DNA from: Phaeosaccion multiseriatum
Taxonomy: Eukaryota > Ochrophyta, other classes
Direction of reading: 5' to 3'
NCBI GenBank assembly: GCA_965112735.1
Contig: CBCOSG010000005.1
Location: 1-30,185, forward strand
Length of the DNA: 30,185 bases
Below, piece by piece: positions 7,405-17,314 of the stretch (positions within the stretch are counted from its first letter, which is position 1; each line of letters starts with the position of its first letter). Below the pieces are notes generated by a model. The model had not been told where the DNA came from, did not search any database, and worked only from the letters and a program-made list of their open reading frames with translations. The translations under genes were made by a program, and so were the position numbers.

Positions 7405-9549
7405 ATGTATGTTTCCTTAAATTGGTTAAAAACCTTGATTAACATTAAGCAACTAACCTTACCTAACCTTTGCAATAGATTAACATTAGCTGGGTTTGAA
7501 ATTGATAGTATAACTAAGAAAAAATTGCTTGATACTAATGACTATAGTTTAGATATTAGTATTACAGCAAATCGAGGAGATATGTTTAGTGTTTATGGAA
7601 TCGCCAAAGAGATTAGACTATTATTCCAAACTGAACAAACCCAAATAATTTCTTCGTTTAGTCTTTGGCACTACTTTATTCAAAAAAATTATTTTATAAC
7701 GTGTAGTTCACAAAATTTTTCTAAAAATAAGTTTTCAGGCTGTTCATTTTTCGGTTTATTAAATGGTATAACTACTAAACCTCTGGTATCCGCAAAATGG
7801 GTACAAAAACGTTTACTCACTGCTAATATATTTCCAACAAGTAGTATTATAGATATTACTAATGTAGTTTTATTAGAAACTGGCTATTTATTTACTGTTT
7901 ATGACAAAAAAAAATTACAGAATGTAGTTAAAAATAAAGAACTCTTTTTTACAGTACAATGGTCGCGATCCCAGGTCTCATTTGATAATGTAAATAATGA
8001 AAAAATAAATTTAACAAAAAAAAATTTATTAGTTTTAGTAAATAAAATTCCAATTAAAGTTATTGGGTTAAACCAAATTTATAGTTCATTACCAGACCAA
8101 TCAACTAAAGAAATTATTATTGAATGTAGTTTATTTAATCCGATCCAAATCCGTAAATCTACAAATAGTTTAGGATTTCGAACAGAAAGTTCACAGCGTT
8201 TAGAAAAAGATTTAACTTTGGTTGGGTTAGAGCGGGCCCTAATTCGATTAATTTATTTATTTTCTTCTCAGGGTATAAAATGTAATCCTGAGTTTCAAAC
8301 TTCTTTAGTACATTTAAATTTGCATTCTTCATATAAAAATAAATTTTATATTCAACAGCAGAATAAAATAATCAAATTAAAATACAAAAGTATAAATCAA
8401 ATTTTAGGCGAGATTAATAATACAAGTAAAATAACAAAAAAAACAATTTTTACAAGTCTAATTAATCTTAATTTTAAAATTTTGAAAAAGTCCCTGTCTA
8501 ACTGCTATATACTTATTCCTTTCTCACGTTATAATGATATAAACCAAGAAATCGATCTATTAGAAGAAATTGGTAGAAAAATTGGTTTTAATAAATTTAT
8601 TTCAATTCTTCCACTTTCAAACTCCCCTGGTCAATTTTCTCAATTAGAAAAATTAAAACGCAGGTTTAGGGGATATTTATTAAACATAGGGTTAAATGAA
8701 TTATTTCAATATACATTATGTAACAAACATATTAATTTCCAACCAACATTACAAAATCCTATTTTACGTGAAAGTAATGCTTTACGTTCTACGTTATTAG
8801 ATGGATTATTAAACCGCTTACAGTTTAACTTTTTTTCTAGAAAAAGTGTATTAGAAGGATTTGAGATAGGACGTACCTATTCCTATAGTCTTAAAAAAGA
8901 TATAATAGAAAAAGAAATTCTTAGTGGAATTTTCGGAGGGCAAAGTTATAAGTCAAATTGGAATACTTTAGGAAAGGATTTAAATTGGTTTGAAGCCAAA
9001 GGATTATTTGAAGAAATTTTTTGTAAACTTAATTTAAAAATTTATTGGGTATTAGACAAATCTAATTTATCACAAGTTTTCGACCCAGGAAAATTGGGAC
9101 ATTTATTTATTGAAAAAACATATATCGGGCTATTCGGACAGATCCACCCAATCTTAGCAAACAAAAAAAATTTAACAAATAAAATTTTTTTATTTGAGTT
9201 AAACCTAGAAATAATTGAACAATTTTGGCAACCACAAAAATTATTTTCATATAATTTCTATTCTATTTATCCTAGTTCTTCTATTGATTTATCAATTATT
9301 CTAAGCAAACAAATTTCTTTTAAAAGAATTCAAAATTTTATTTATGGCTTAAATCAACCTTTATTAAAAAAAATTTACCTATTTGATTTTTATTCAGGTT
9401 CCCCAATTCCAAAAGGTTATCAAAGTTTTGGTTTTAAATTAAAATTTCAATCCCAAAATCGAACATTAACAAATTATGAAATTGATAAAGAAATTCAATT
9501 TATTAAACAAAAATTAAAAAAAGAGTTTATTCTTATTTTTCGTTATTAA
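7405..9549 (+). CDS. pheT: phenylalanine-tRNA ligase beta chain
   Basis: 714 residues; also called syfB in plastid annotations. The N-terminus MYVSLNWLKTLI is the PheT opening. The B3/B4 editing domain is around residues 110-280 (PTSSIIDITNVVLLETG), followed by the B5 domain (about 325-385), the core aminoacyl-synthetase fold (about 390-610) and a C-terminal ferredoxin-like anticodon-binding domain (about 625-714, SSSIDLSIILSK). The EMAPII-like tRNA-binding insert of bacterial PheT appears to be absent, consistent with the short length. The alpha subunit is not in this window. The last ten bases with the stop are tandemly repeated at 9541-9560. Confidence 0.93.
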   Translation: MYVSLNWLKTLINIKQLTLPNLCNRLTLAGFEIDSITKKKLLDTNDYSLDISITANRGDMFSVYGIAKEIRLLFQTEQTQIISSFSLWHYFIQKNYFITCSSQNFSKNKFSGCSFFGLLNGITTKPLVSAKWVQKRLLTANIFPTSSIIDITNVVLLETGYLFTVYDKKKLQNVVKNKELFFTVQWSRSQVSFDNVNNEKINLTKKNLLVLVNKIPIKVIGLNQIYSSLPDQSTKEIIIECSLFNPIQIRKSTNSLGFRTESSQRLEKDLTLVGLERALIRLIYLFSSQGIKCNPEFQTSLVHLNLHSSYKNKFYIQQQNKIIKLKYKSINQILGEINNTSKITKKTIFTSLINLNFKILKKSLSNCYILIPFSRYNDINQEIDLLEEIGRKIGFNKFISILPLSNSPGQFSQLEKLKRRFRGYLLNIGLNELFQYTLCNKHINFQPTLQNPILRESNALRSTLLDGLLNRLQFNFFSRKSVLEGFEIGRTYSYSLKKDIIEKEILSGIFGGQSYKSNWNTLGKDLNWFEAKGLFEEIFCKLNLKIYWVLDKSNLSQVFDPGKLGHLFIEKTYIGLFGQIHPILANKKNLTNKIFLFELNLEIIEQFWQPQKLFSYNFYSIYPSSSIDLSIILSKQISFKRIQNFIYGLNQPLLKKIYLFDFYSGSPIPKGYQSFGFKLKFQSQNRTLTNYEIDKEIQFIKQKLKKEFILIFRY

Positions 9550-9569
9550 TCGTTATTAAAAAAGTTGTT

Positions 9570-10361
9570 ATGAATTACATTGATAAATATCGTCCAGACT
9601 ATGGCTCATCGCAATTTATTGAAATTTTAAAAAAATATAAATATAATCCTAAAATTGGTGATATTTTAATAGGTATAGTAATGGGTTTTGAACAAAAGCA
9701 TATTATCTTAGATATTGGTCTACCTAAAATGGCTTTATTACCCTACACAGAAGTTAATATTAAAAAAGTACCACATCCAGAGCAACTTTTAAAACTTAAC
9801 GATCTTATTGAAGTAACTATTATAGTTTTTCAAACAAAACAATTCCTTGTGTCTTTAAAAAAAACTCATTATCTCTATTTATGGGAACGAATTAAACAAA
9901 TGGACTATGCTAGAAGCTCTATCTATGGAAAAAATGTAGAGTCAACGAGATATGGAAAAATTTTAGATTTTGAAGGGCTAAACGTGTTTGTTCCAAACTC
10001 CCACTTACCAAGATACTATAGAAAAAAAGTTTATAAAAAAGAATTTTTACCTATAAAATTCATATATGTAAATACCAGAATAGAAAAATTATTGGTTAGT
10101 TCAAGACTAGCTATATTACAAAAACAGAATTATCTATTAAACGTAGGGATGGTAAAAATAGGCTGTGTGAGTAAAGTTGTTTCTTTTGGTTTATTTATAA
10201 ATATTCATGGGATAAAATGTTTATTACATATTTCTGAAATTTCTAATAAACGAATAGTAAATATAAAAGATTCATATAGAAGAGGAATTCATATTAAAGT
10301 AAAAATTATTTATTATAGTATTTCTCAAGGACGTGTAGCTCTTTCTAGTAAAAGACTTTAA
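9570..10361 (+). CDS. rps1: 30S ribosomal protein S1
   Basis: 263 residues. Three S1-type OB-fold repeats can be seen: about 28-100 (GDILIGIVMGFEQKHIILDI), 115-180 (less conserved) and 190-258 (VGMVKIGCVSKVVSFGLFIN, then LLHISEIS). This is the short plastid and cyanobacterial form of S1, which helps mRNA bind the 30S subunit. It starts 20 bases after pheT, implying cotranscription. Its stop codon overlaps the convergent thiS stop by four bases. The gene is retained in few secondary plastids, to my knowledge. Confidence 0.9.
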   Translation: MNYIDKYRPDYGSSQFIEILKKYKYNPKIGDILIGIVMGFEQKHIILDIGLPKMALLPYTEVNIKKVPHPEQLLKLNDLIEVTIIVFQTKQFLVSLKKTHYLYLWERIKQMDYARSSIYGKNVESTRYGKILDFEGLNVFVPNSHLPRYYRKKVYKKEFLPIKFIYVNTRIEKLLVSSRLAILQKQNYLLNVGMVKIGCVSKVVSFGLFINIHGIKCLLHISEISNKRIVNIKDSYRRGIHIKVKIIYYSISQGRVALSSKRL

Positions 10362-10585
10362 CCTCCACCTACAATTGTAATAACTTCGATTTCATCATTA
10401 TTCCTTATAGGAGTTATTGACCATTTATTATAAGTACAAAGTTGTTTATTGTGTTCAATTACAATTAAATTTTTATTATAATTAAATAATTTAATAACTT
10501 CTAATATCGTGATTGGATAAACACTAGATATAGAATAAATTTCGTCGTTTAAAGCAAAGAAGGTTAATAAATTTTTTGTAAGCAT
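10358..10585 (-). CDS. thiS: sulfur carrier protein ThiS
   Basis: 75 residues. It has a ubiquitin-like beta-grasp fold ending in Gly-Gly-Gly, whose C-terminal glycine is thiocarboxylated to donate sulfur for the thiazole ring of thiamine. The block IEVITIVGGG and the short length fit ThiS. Its partner thiG is not in this window. The gene lies on the minus strand and converges on rps1, sharing the last four bases of both reading frames. Confidence 0.9.
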   Translation of the reverse strand: MLTKNLLTFFALNDEIYSISSVYPITILEVIKLFNYNKNLIVIEHNKQLCTYNKWSITPIRNNDEIEVITIVGGG

Positions 10586-10660
10586 TAGTAATTGTATTAT
10601 ATTATTATTTGTTCCAATATATTATACTCTTCTTAGTAGAGTACATAATATTCTACGTAA

Positions 10661-10734
10661 GGCGAATGTAGCCAAGTGGTTAAGGCATTGGGTTGTGATT
10701 CCAACATTCGCGGGTTCAAGTCCCGTCTTTCGCC
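10661..10734 (+). tRNA. trnH: tRNA-His (GTG)
   Basis: The cloverleaf is clear: the D-arm is GCCAAGTGGTTAAGGC, the anticodon loop TTGTGAT carries GTG, and the T-arm is GCGGGTTCAAGTCCCGT. The first G is the extra G(-1) typical of histidine tRNA, opposite the terminal C. It stands alone between thiS and psaA. Confidence 0.96.
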
Positions 10735-10860
10735 CCTATTCAATTTAAAGTTTAGATTTATTATATAGGAAATAATTATTAAATTTTTTTGAATACGGCA
10801 TTATTGTCTTGTTTATTATGATAGTAATTGATTTCTTTAATATATGTTGTATTAAAAAAC

Positions 10861-10889
10861 TTTACAAAATGGAAAAAGTATAATATACT
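10861..10889 (+). promoter_or_regulatory. candidate bacterial-type promoter for psaA
   Basis: TTTACA at 10861-10866 and TATACT at 10884-10889 are separated by 17 bases, close to the plastid-encoded polymerase consensus. The start point would fall near 10896, giving a leader of about 85 bases to the psaA start at 10980. A ribosome binding site AAGGAG is at 10967-10972. The rest of the 245-base gap after trnH shows no gene. Confidence 0.5.
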
Positions 10890-10979
10890 ATAGTATTGAA
10901 AACTCATTTTCGAATTCTAAAAAAATTCTTCAAATCTTGAGCGTTTCTTATTTTTTTGTTACTAATAAGGAGAACTACA

Positions 10980-13229
10980 ATGAGCTCAAAAGGGCAAGCA
11001 ACAAAAATTAAAGTTTTAGTAGATCGTGATGCTGTTGAAACAAATTTTAAAAAATGGGCAGAACCAGGGCATTTCGCGAGAACCCTAGCTAAAGGTCCAA
11101 AGACAACAACTTGGATTTGGAATCTGCATGCAGATGCACATGATTTTGATATTCAAACAAGTTCTTTAGAAGATGTTTCGAGAAAAATTTTTAGTGCACA
11201 TTTTGGACAACTGTCAATCATTTTTTTATGGTTAAGTGGAATGCATTTTCATGGCGCATATTTTTCCAACTATTTAGCCTGGCTAAATAACCCAACAACT
11301 ATTAAGCCAAGTGCGCAAGTAGTTTGGCCTATTGTTGGACAAGAAATATTAAATGGAGATGTTGGAGGAAATTTCCAAGGTGTACAGATAACATCAGGAT
11401 TCTTTCAACTATGGCGTTCAGAAGGAATTACAAGTGAAATTGAATTATACTGGATCGCAATTGGAGCTTTAGTTATGTCCGGATTAATGCTATTCGGGGG
11501 CTGGTTTCATTACCACAAAGCAGCTCCTAAATTAGAATGGTTTCAAAATGCTGAATCTATGTTAAATCATCATTTATCTGGATTACTTGGGCTTGGTTGT
11601 TTATCATGGGCTGGTCACCAAATCCATATTGCACTTCCAATTAATAAATTGTTAGATGCTGGAGTAGCCTCACAAGAAATTCCTTTACCTCATGAATTTT
11701 TAATTAATAGAGAATTAATAGCACAACTATATCCAAGTTTTTATAAAGGGTTAGTTCCATTTTTCTCTGGTCATTGGAATGATTATTCAGATTTTCTAAC
11801 GTTTAAAGGAGGATTAAATCCTATAACAGGTGGACTGTGGTTGAGTGATATTGCGCACCATCATCTGGCGTTAGCCGTATTATTTATTTTTGCTGGACAT
11901 ATGTACCGAACAAATTGGGGTATTGGTCACAGTATGAAAGAAATTTTAGAATCTCACAAAGGGCCTTTTACAGGTGATGGACACTTAGGGTTATATGAAA
12001 TTTTAACGACATCATGGCATGCTCAATTAGCTATTAATTTAGCTATGTTAGGTTCTTTAAGTATTATTGTTGCACATCATATGTATGCAATGCCGCCATA
12101 TCCGTATATTGCTACAGATTATGCGACACAATTGTCTTTATTTACTCACCATATGTGGATTGGTGGATTTTGTGTTGTTGGTGGAGCTGCACACGGAGCT
12201 ATTTTTATGGTTCGTGATTATAACCCAGCCCAAAATTACAATAATCTATTAGATCGAGTAATTCGTCACCGAGACTCCATTATCTCTCATTTAAATTGGG
12301 TATGTATATTCTTAGGGTTTCATAGTTTTGGACTATACATTCATAATGATACAATGCGTGCTCTAGGTCGTTCACAAGATATGTTTTCTGATACTGCTCT
12401 ACAATTACAACCAATTTTTGCTCAATGGGTTCAAAATATTCATTTATTAGCTCCTGGAAATACAGCTCCTAATGCTTTAACAACAGCAAGTTATGTTTTT
12501 GGAGGAGATATTGTTTCTATTGGATCCAAAATTGCTATCATGCCAATTAAACTGGGCACAGCAGATTTTTTAGTACATCATATTCATGCTTTTACTATTC
12601 ATGTAACTGTTTTGATATTATTAAAAGGTGTTCTTTATGCGCGAAGTTCTAAACTAATTCCGGATAAAGCAAATTTAGGTTTCCGTTTCCCATGTGATGG
12701 TCCTGGTCGTGGTGGTACATGTCAAGTTTCAGCTTGGGATCATGTCTTCTTAGGTTTATTCTGGATGTATAATTCATTATCAATAGTAATTTTTCACTTC
12801 AGTTGGAAAATGCAATCGGATGTTTGGGGTTCAGTTACTCCTACAGGAGTTGTTTCCCATATTACGGGTGGTAATTTTGCACAAAGTGCATTAACTATTA
12901 ATGGATGGTTACGTGACTTTTTATGGTCACAAGCTTCACAAGTTATTCAATCATATGGATCTGCTTTATCAGCTTATGGTTTAATTTTCTTAGGAGCGCA
13001 TTTTATTTGGGCATTTAGTCTTATGTTTTTATTCAGTGGTCGTGGCTATTGGCAAGAGCTTATTGAATCTATTGTGTGGGCACATAATAAATTAAAAGTT
13101 GCTCCGGCTATTCAACCTCGAGCATTAAGTATTACACAAGGTCGTGCAGTAGGTTTGGCACATTATTTATTAGGTGGTATTGGTACGACATGGGCATTCT
13201 TTTTAGCAAGAATTATTTCGGTAGGATAA
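10980..13229 (+). CDS. psaA: photosystem I P700 apoprotein A1
   Basis: 749 residues from the ATG at 10980. The longer frame from 10956 is rejected because AAGGAG sits seven bases before 10980 and [17 protein letters not shown] is the usual start region. It has eleven membrane helices with many His ligands for chlorophyll. Two cysteines of the Fx iron-sulfur cluster lie in [12 protein letters not shown] (Cys572 and Cys581). With PsaB it forms the reaction-centre heterodimer carrying P700. psaB follows 22 bases later, and the two are surely cotranscribed. Confidence 0.98.
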   Translation: MSSKGQATKIKVLVDRDAVETNFKKWAEPGHFARTLAKGPKTTTWIWNLHADAHDFDIQTSSLEDVSRKIFSAHFGQLSIIFLWLSGMHFHGAYFSNYLAWLNNPTTIKPSAQVVWPIVGQEILNGDVGGNFQGVQITSGFFQLWRSEGITSEIELYWIAIGALVMSGLMLFGGWFHYHKAAPKLEWFQNAESMLNHHLSGLLGLGCLSWAGHQIHIALPINKLLDAGVASQEIPLPHEFLINRELIAQLYPSFYKGLVPFFSGHWNDYSDFLTFKGGLNPITGGLWLSDIAHHHLALAVLFIFAGHMYRTNWGIGHSMKEILESHKGPFTGDGHLGLYEILTTSWHAQLAINLAMLGSLSIIVAHHMYAMPPYPYIATDYATQLSLFTHHMWIGGFCVVGGAAHGAIFMVRDYNPAQNYNNLLDRVIRHRDSIISHLNWVCIFLGFHSFGLYIHNDTMRALGRSQDMFSDTALQLQPIFAQWVQNIHLLAPGNTAPNALTTASYVFGGDIVSIGSKIAIMPIKLGTADFLVHHIHAFTIHVTVLILLKGVLYARSSKLIPDKANLGFRFPCDGPGRGGTCQVSAWDHVFLGLFWMYNSLSIVIFHFSWKMQSDVWGSVTPTGVVSHITGGNFAQSALTINGWLRDFLWSQASQVIQSYGSALSAYGLIFLGAHFIWAFSLMFLFSGRGYWQELIESIVWAHNKLKVAPAIQPRALSITQGRAVGLAHYLLGGIGTTWAFFLARIISVG

Positions 13230-13251
13230 AAATAAAAAGATAAAAATTATT

Positions 13252-15456
13252 ATGGCAACTAAATTTCCAAAATTTAGCCAAGCCCTTGCACAAGATCCAA
13301 CAACACGAAGAATTTGGTACGGAATTGCAACGGCGCATGACTTTGAAACTCATGATGGTATGACGGAAGAAACTTTGTATCAAAAAATATTTGCTTCTCA
13401 TTTTGGGCATTTAGCAATAATATTCCTTTGGACATCCGGTAATTTATTTCATGTAGCTTGGCAAGGAAATTTTGAACAATGGGTACTTAATCCATTAAAA
13501 GTTAAACCTATTGCTCATACGATTTGGGATCCTCATTTTGGTGAACCAGCAATTAAAGCATTTACGAAAGGAGGAGCATTTTATCCAGTAAATATTGCTT
13601 ACTCTGGAGTTTATCATTGGTGGTATACAATTGGGATGAGAACAAACAATGATTTATATAGAGGTTCTTTAGGACTAATATTATTATCAATATTATTATT
13701 GTTTGCTGGATGGGTACATTTACAACCTAAATTCCGTCCTAGTTTATCTTGGTTTAAGAATAATGAATCTCGATTAAATCATCATCTTTCTGGCTTATTT
13801 GGAGTGAGTTCACTTGCTTGGACAGGCCACTTAGTCCATGTAGCAATTCCTGCGTCACGTGGGATTAGAGTTGATTGGAACAATTTTTTAACAACTCCTC
13901 CTTATTCTGAAGGATTAACACCCTTTTTTAATGGTAACTGGAGTATTTATGCTCAAAACCCTGACAGTGGAAATCATATTTTTGGAACTAGTACAGGTGC
14001 AGGAACAGCAATTTTAACTTTTTTAGGTGGATTTCATCCTCAATCACAATCACTTTGGTTAACTGATATTGCACACCATCATTTAGCAATTGCTGTTGTT
14101 TTCATTGTTGCTGGACACATGTATCGTACTAATTTTAATATTGGACATGATATGAAAGAAATCTTAGATGCACACCGTCCTCCAGGTGGTCGTCTAGGAG
14201 CAGGTCATAGAAATCTATTTGTTACAATTACAGAATCTTTACATATGCAGTTAGGTTTAGCGTTAGCATCTTTAGGAGTTGCTACTTCTTTAGTAGCTCA
14301 ACATATGTATGCAATTCCTCCTTATGCTTTCATGGCCAAAGATTTTACAACTCAAGCAGCGTTATATACACATCATCAATATATAGCTGGATTTTTAATG
14401 GTAGGGGCATTTGCCCATGGTGCAATTTTCTTTGTCCGAGATTATGATCCTGAGCTGAATAAAAACAATGTGTTAGCTAGAATGCTAGAACATAAAGAGG
14501 CTATTATTTCTCATTTAAGTTGGGTGAGTTTATTTTTAGGTTTTCATACATTGGGGCTTTATATTCATAATGATACGGTTGTGGCTTTTGGTCAACCTGA
14601 AAAACAAATTTTAATCGAACCAGTATTTGCACAATTTATTCAAGCAGCTTCGGGAAAAGCTTTATACGGTTTTGATGTTTTATTATCTTCTTCACAAAGT
14701 CCAGCAGCTAGTGCAAGCAGTGAAATTTGGCTTCCTGGTTGGTTAGACGCTGTAAATAATGATAAAAATAGTTTATTCTTAACTATTGGGCCTGGAGATT
14801 TTTTAGTCCATCATGCCATTGCGTTAGGTTTACATACTACTACATTAATTCTAGTTAAAGGTGCTCTTGATGCGCGTGGATCAAAATTAATGCCAGATAA
14901 AAAAGATTTTGGTTATAGTTTCCCTTGTGATGGTCCAGGGCGTGGTGGTACATGTGACATTTCTGCATGGGATGCTTTCTATTTAGCTATGTTCTGGATG
15001 TTAAATACTATTGGATGGGTAACTTTTTATTGGCATTGGAAACATGTAACTATATGGCAAGGAAACGCTGCTCAATTTAATGAATCCTCAAATTATTTAA
15101 TGGGTTGGTTACGTGATTATCTATGGTTAAATTCATCGCCATTAATTAACGGTTACAATCCATATGGAATGAATAGCTTATCTGTGTGGGCTTGGATGTT
15201 CTTGTTTGGTCATTTAGTTTGGGCAACAGGTTTTATGTTCCTAATTTCATGGCGTGGCTATTGGCAAGAGTTAATTGAAACTTTAGTATGGGCTCATGAA
15301 CGAACTCCATTAGCTAATTTATTACGTTGGAAAGATAAGCCAGTTGCTTTATCTATTGTTCAAGCTCGATTAGTTGGATTAGCTCACTTCACAGTAGGTT
15401 ATATCTTAACTTATGCAGCTTTTGTAATTGCATCAACAGCTGGTAAATTTGGTTAA
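13252..15456 (+). CDS. psaB: photosystem I P700 apoprotein A2
   Basis: 734 residues, the standard PsaB length. The start [31 protein letters not shown] (quoted here only for its first part, [10 protein letters not shown]) is typical. The Fx cluster cysteines are Cys559 and Cys568 in [12 protein letters not shown]. The C-terminal region carries the P700 histidine and phylloquinone-site residues in the last helices. It is the second gene of the psaA-psaB-rps14 group. Confidence 0.98.
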   Translation: MATKFPKFSQALAQDPTTRRIWYGIATAHDFETHDGMTEETLYQKIFASHFGHLAIIFLWTSGNLFHVAWQGNFEQWVLNPLKVKPIAHTIWDPHFGEPAIKAFTKGGAFYPVNIAYSGVYHWWYTIGMRTNNDLYRGSLGLILLSILLLFAGWVHLQPKFRPSLSWFKNNESRLNHHLSGLFGVSSLAWTGHLVHVAIPASRGIRVDWNNFLTTPPYSEGLTPFFNGNWSIYAQNPDSGNHIFGTSTGAGTAILTFLGGFHPQSQSLWLTDIAHHHLAIAVVFIVAGHMYRTNFNIGHDMKEILDAHRPPGGRLGAGHRNLFVTITESLHMQLGLALASLGVATSLVAQHMYAIPPYAFMAKDFTTQAALYTHHQYIAGFLMVGAFAHGAIFFVRDYDPELNKNNVLARMLEHKEAIISHLSWVSLFLGFHTLGLYIHNDTVVAFGQPEKQILIEPVFAQFIQAASGKALYGFDVLLSSSQSPAASASSEIWLPGWLDAVNNDKNSLFLTIGPGDFLVHHAIALGLHTTTLILVKGALDARGSKLMPDKKDFGYSFPCDGPGRGGTCDISAWDAFYLAMFWMLNTIGWVTFYWHWKHVTIWQGNAAQFNESSNYLMGWLRDYLWLNSSPLINGYNPYGMNSLSVWAWMFLFGHLVWATGFMFLISWRGYWQELIETLVWAHERTPLANLLRWKDKPVALSIVQARLVGLAHFTVGYILTYAAFVIASTAGKFG

Positions 15457-15481
15457 CTTTTTTTACTAATTGAAATTCGAA

Positions 15482-15510
15482 CCAGATAAAAAAATAAAAA
15501 TTTTATCTGG
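15482..15510. terminator. 10-bp hairpin between psaB and rps14
   Basis: CCAGATAAAA at 15482-15491 pairs exactly with TTTTATCTGG at 15501-15510 around a nine-base A-rich loop. It lies 26 bases after the psaB stop and 33 bases before rps14. It is likely a 3'-end or processing element for the psaA-psaB transcript. Confidence 0.6.
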
Positions 15511-15542
15511 GTAAAATAAATATAAATAAAAACAAATTTTAA

Positions 15543-15845
15543 ATGGCAAAAATATCGATAGTACGGCGCAATAATAAAAGAAAAAAATTAGTTCAAAAAT
15601 ATTCTTTAGAAAGACAATCTCTTTTAAAAAAATTAAAAGAAACAGAAACGCTCCGATCGAAATTAAATATTCAAAAAGCTTTACAACAATTACCTAGAAA
15701 CAGTTCTAAAGTTCGGGTAAGGAATAGATGTTGGTTAACAGGCCGAGGAAATGGTGTTTATCGTGATTTTGGATTATGTCGCCATATGATTAAAAAAATG
15801 GCTCATAATTGTTTTTTACCTGGTCTCCGCAAAGCAAGTTGGTAA
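15543..15845 (+). CDS. rps14: 30S ribosomal protein S14
   Basis: 100 residues, the long (zinc-free) S14 form. It has the basic N-terminus RRNNKRKKLVQKY and the C-terminal signature VRNRCWLTGRGNGVYRDFGLCRHMIKKMAH with GLRKASW at the end (blocks quoted in part: RNRCWLTGR, FGLCRH). It belongs to the head of the 30S subunit. It lies 86 bases after psaB; psaB-rps14 adjacency is common in plastids. Confidence 0.96.
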   Translation: MAKISIVRRNNKRKKLVQKYSLERQSLLKKLKETETLRSKLNIQKALQQLPRNSSKVRVRNRCWLTGRGNGVYRDFGLCRHMIKKMAHNCFLPGLRKASW

Positions 15846-15890
15846 ATATTAGAATAAAAAAATTTAGATAGTCAAATTAAATGAAAATGT

Positions 15891-15913
15891 AGAAAGTATT
15901 TATTATACTTTTT
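15891..15913. terminator. hairpin between convergent rps14 and petG
   Basis: AAAGTA at 15893-15898 pairs with TACTTT at 15906-15911, and the stem can be extended by one or two weaker pairs, followed by T residues. The element is in the 86-base gap between the ends of rps14 and petG and could serve both strands. Confidence 0.45.
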
Positions 15914-15931
15914 CATTTCTATATTTAATAA

Positions 15932-16063
15932 TTAGAATAAACCAAATTGGTCTAAACCAATCTGATCTGAACGGCGGTATTGTAAATAAGCAACAACAAA
16001 TAAACCAATTAAAGTGACTGGAATAAGACCAAGAACCATTCCAAATAAAAGAGGTTCAATCAT
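15932..16063 (-). CDS. petG: cytochrome b6f complex subunit V
   Basis: 43 residues. The sequence begins [18 protein letters not shown] and continues to LQYRRSDQ, which is the PetG signature: one membrane helix in the cytochrome b6f complex, needed for assembly or stability. The common length is 37 residues. Here the C-terminus is about six residues longer, reading GLDQFGLF after DQI, in place of the usual short end. psbK lies 98 bases upstream on the same strand. Confidence 0.93.
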   Translation of the reverse strand: MIEPLLFGMVLGLIPVTLIGLFVVAYLQYRRSDQIGLDQFGLF

Positions 16064-16161
16064 AAAAAAGTAAGTATTATAACTATCGAGTAATCGATTT
16101 ATTGTATAGACAAAAATTTAATATCGACTCATTAATTTTATATTAAAAATTTTATTTTTTA

Positions 16162-16296
16162 TTAACGGAAACCTACAGCAGCTTGCCAGACAAAAGCTAA
16201 TAATAAGAAAAATACTGGAACAGCCGGTAAGATATCAACAATAGGACTAAAAATTACATAAGCGTCAGGCAATTTCGTTAATACTATACTTTCCAT
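16162..16296 (-). CDS. psbK: photosystem II protein K
   Basis: 44 residues. The mature part begins [20 protein letters not shown] and ends [10 protein letters not shown], the invariant PsbK signature, with one membrane helix. The first eight or so residues are a short propeptide that is removed in the family. It is a small subunit at the edge of the PSII core near CP43. It is transcribed toward petG, opposite in direction to psbZ. Confidence 0.96.
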   Translation of the reverse strand: MESIVLTKLPDAYVIFSPIVDILPAVPVFFLLLAFVWQAAVGFR

Positions 16297-16469
16297 AATA
16301 ATTTGACCCTAATTAGAAAAAAATAATTATAATAATTTGTTTAATGAAATAAACTTATGTATGAATATACTACCCTTAAAAGTTATTAAAGAATAAAAGA
16401 AACGGATGTTATTTTTTAAATAACCAACTATATTATATAACATACTACATTATTATTATAAAACCCTAT

Positions 16470-16670
16470 ATGTCATCGGCAATTGTTATTCAAATTTTAA
16501 CAAGTCTATTTATTTTACTATCTATAGGTTTAGGTCTTACAGTTCCAGTAGCTTTAGCAATTCCAGGTCGGTGGAATCCTACCTATAAAAGTAGACTTAT
16601 AAAGTCTACAAGTGTTTGGACTTTATTAATTATTTTAATTACGTTCTTTAACACTTTCGCAACTACTTAA
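16470..16670 (+). CDS. psbZ: photosystem II protein Z
   Basis: 66 residues with two membrane helices separated by a loop containing VPVALAIPGRWNP, and ending in a second helix with WTLLIILITFFNTF. This is the PsbZ (Ycf9) pattern; the family is usually 62 residues. It lies at the PSII core periphery and influences antenna attachment. The product has basic residues KSRLIKS in the loop. The next gene, ycf41, begins 276 bases downstream. Confidence 0.9.
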   Translation: MSSAIVIQILTSLFILLSIGLGLTVPVALAIPGRWNPTYKSRLIKSTSVWTLLIILITFFNTFATT

Positions 16671-16946
16671 GCTTAGCTTAGATGGGAATTTTTTAGGAAT
16701 CCAGTATTAAAATTATTATATTTGAATAATTAAAAAACGTACAATTTAGTACTACGTAATAAATATATAATGTATACGAACAATATTTGCTAAATATTAA
16801 GGGAAAATTAAATTTAGAAGCTTGTCTAAGTAATTAAATACTTAATAAAAAAAAATTTAAACATACAGGAAAGGAAAAATAAATTATACAAATAATTGTT
16901 ATTAAAATAACTAATTATAAATAATAGATAGTCTGGAGAAATAATT
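16671..16946. other. gap between psbZ and ycf41
   Basis: 276 AT-rich bases. I checked both strands for small photosystem genes and tRNAs and see none. AGCTTAGCTTAG just after psbZ is a short tandem repeat. A GGAGAA at 16935-16940 serves as ribosome binding site for ycf41. Confidence 0.5.
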
Positions 16947-17264
16947 TTGAATAATTCTATTTTATTAGTTAAAATACTTAAAAAACCACAGCAAGTTTTT
17001 TTCAGCAACGATATTATGTCTGCGGAAGTTCTTGTACGTTTTCGTTGCCCAATAAATTATCAAATTTATAATATTGGTCTTGCTGTGTTCTGGGGTAGCT
17101 CAGCTACTATCCTTTTAGAATATTATAAAAAAAATGATTATATCATACTAGAGGGTACTGTTGGATTTAAAAAAGTTTTTTTAGATGATAATGGTAAGAA
17201 CAGCCCAAAAGATTTAGAAATATCAGTCTTAAATTTTCACCCTTTTCTGATTAGTAGTTATTAA
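16947..17264 (+). CDS. ycf41: Ycf41 family protein (OB-fold, SSB-like), TTG start
   Basis: 105 residues read from TTG at 16947. The N-terminal stretch [18 protein letters not shown] and the following [10 protein letters not shown], then [12 protein letters not shown], match the Ycf41 family, which resembles single-stranded DNA-binding OB folds; its function is unproven. TTG is preferred because GGAGAA lies seven bases upstream and the first conserved strand begins right after it. The first downstream in-frame ATG (17014) would remove that strand. psaL follows 50 bases later. Confidence 0.78.
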   Translation: MNNSILLVKILKKPQQVFFSNDIMSAEVLVRFRCPINYQIYNIGLAVFWGSSATILLEYYKKNDYIILEGTVGFKKVFLDDNGKNSPKDLEISVLNFHPFLISSY

Positions 17265-17314
17265 AAAGAATAATAATAACAGTATCGGTAATAAAAAAAA
17301 TAATAAAAAAAAAT

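Noticed and set aside
10956-10979. Upstream ATG extending psaA by eight codons
   Set aside because: A good ribosome binding site (AAGGAG, 10967-10972) is placed for the ATG at 10980, and the extension lies over it and does not match PsaA.
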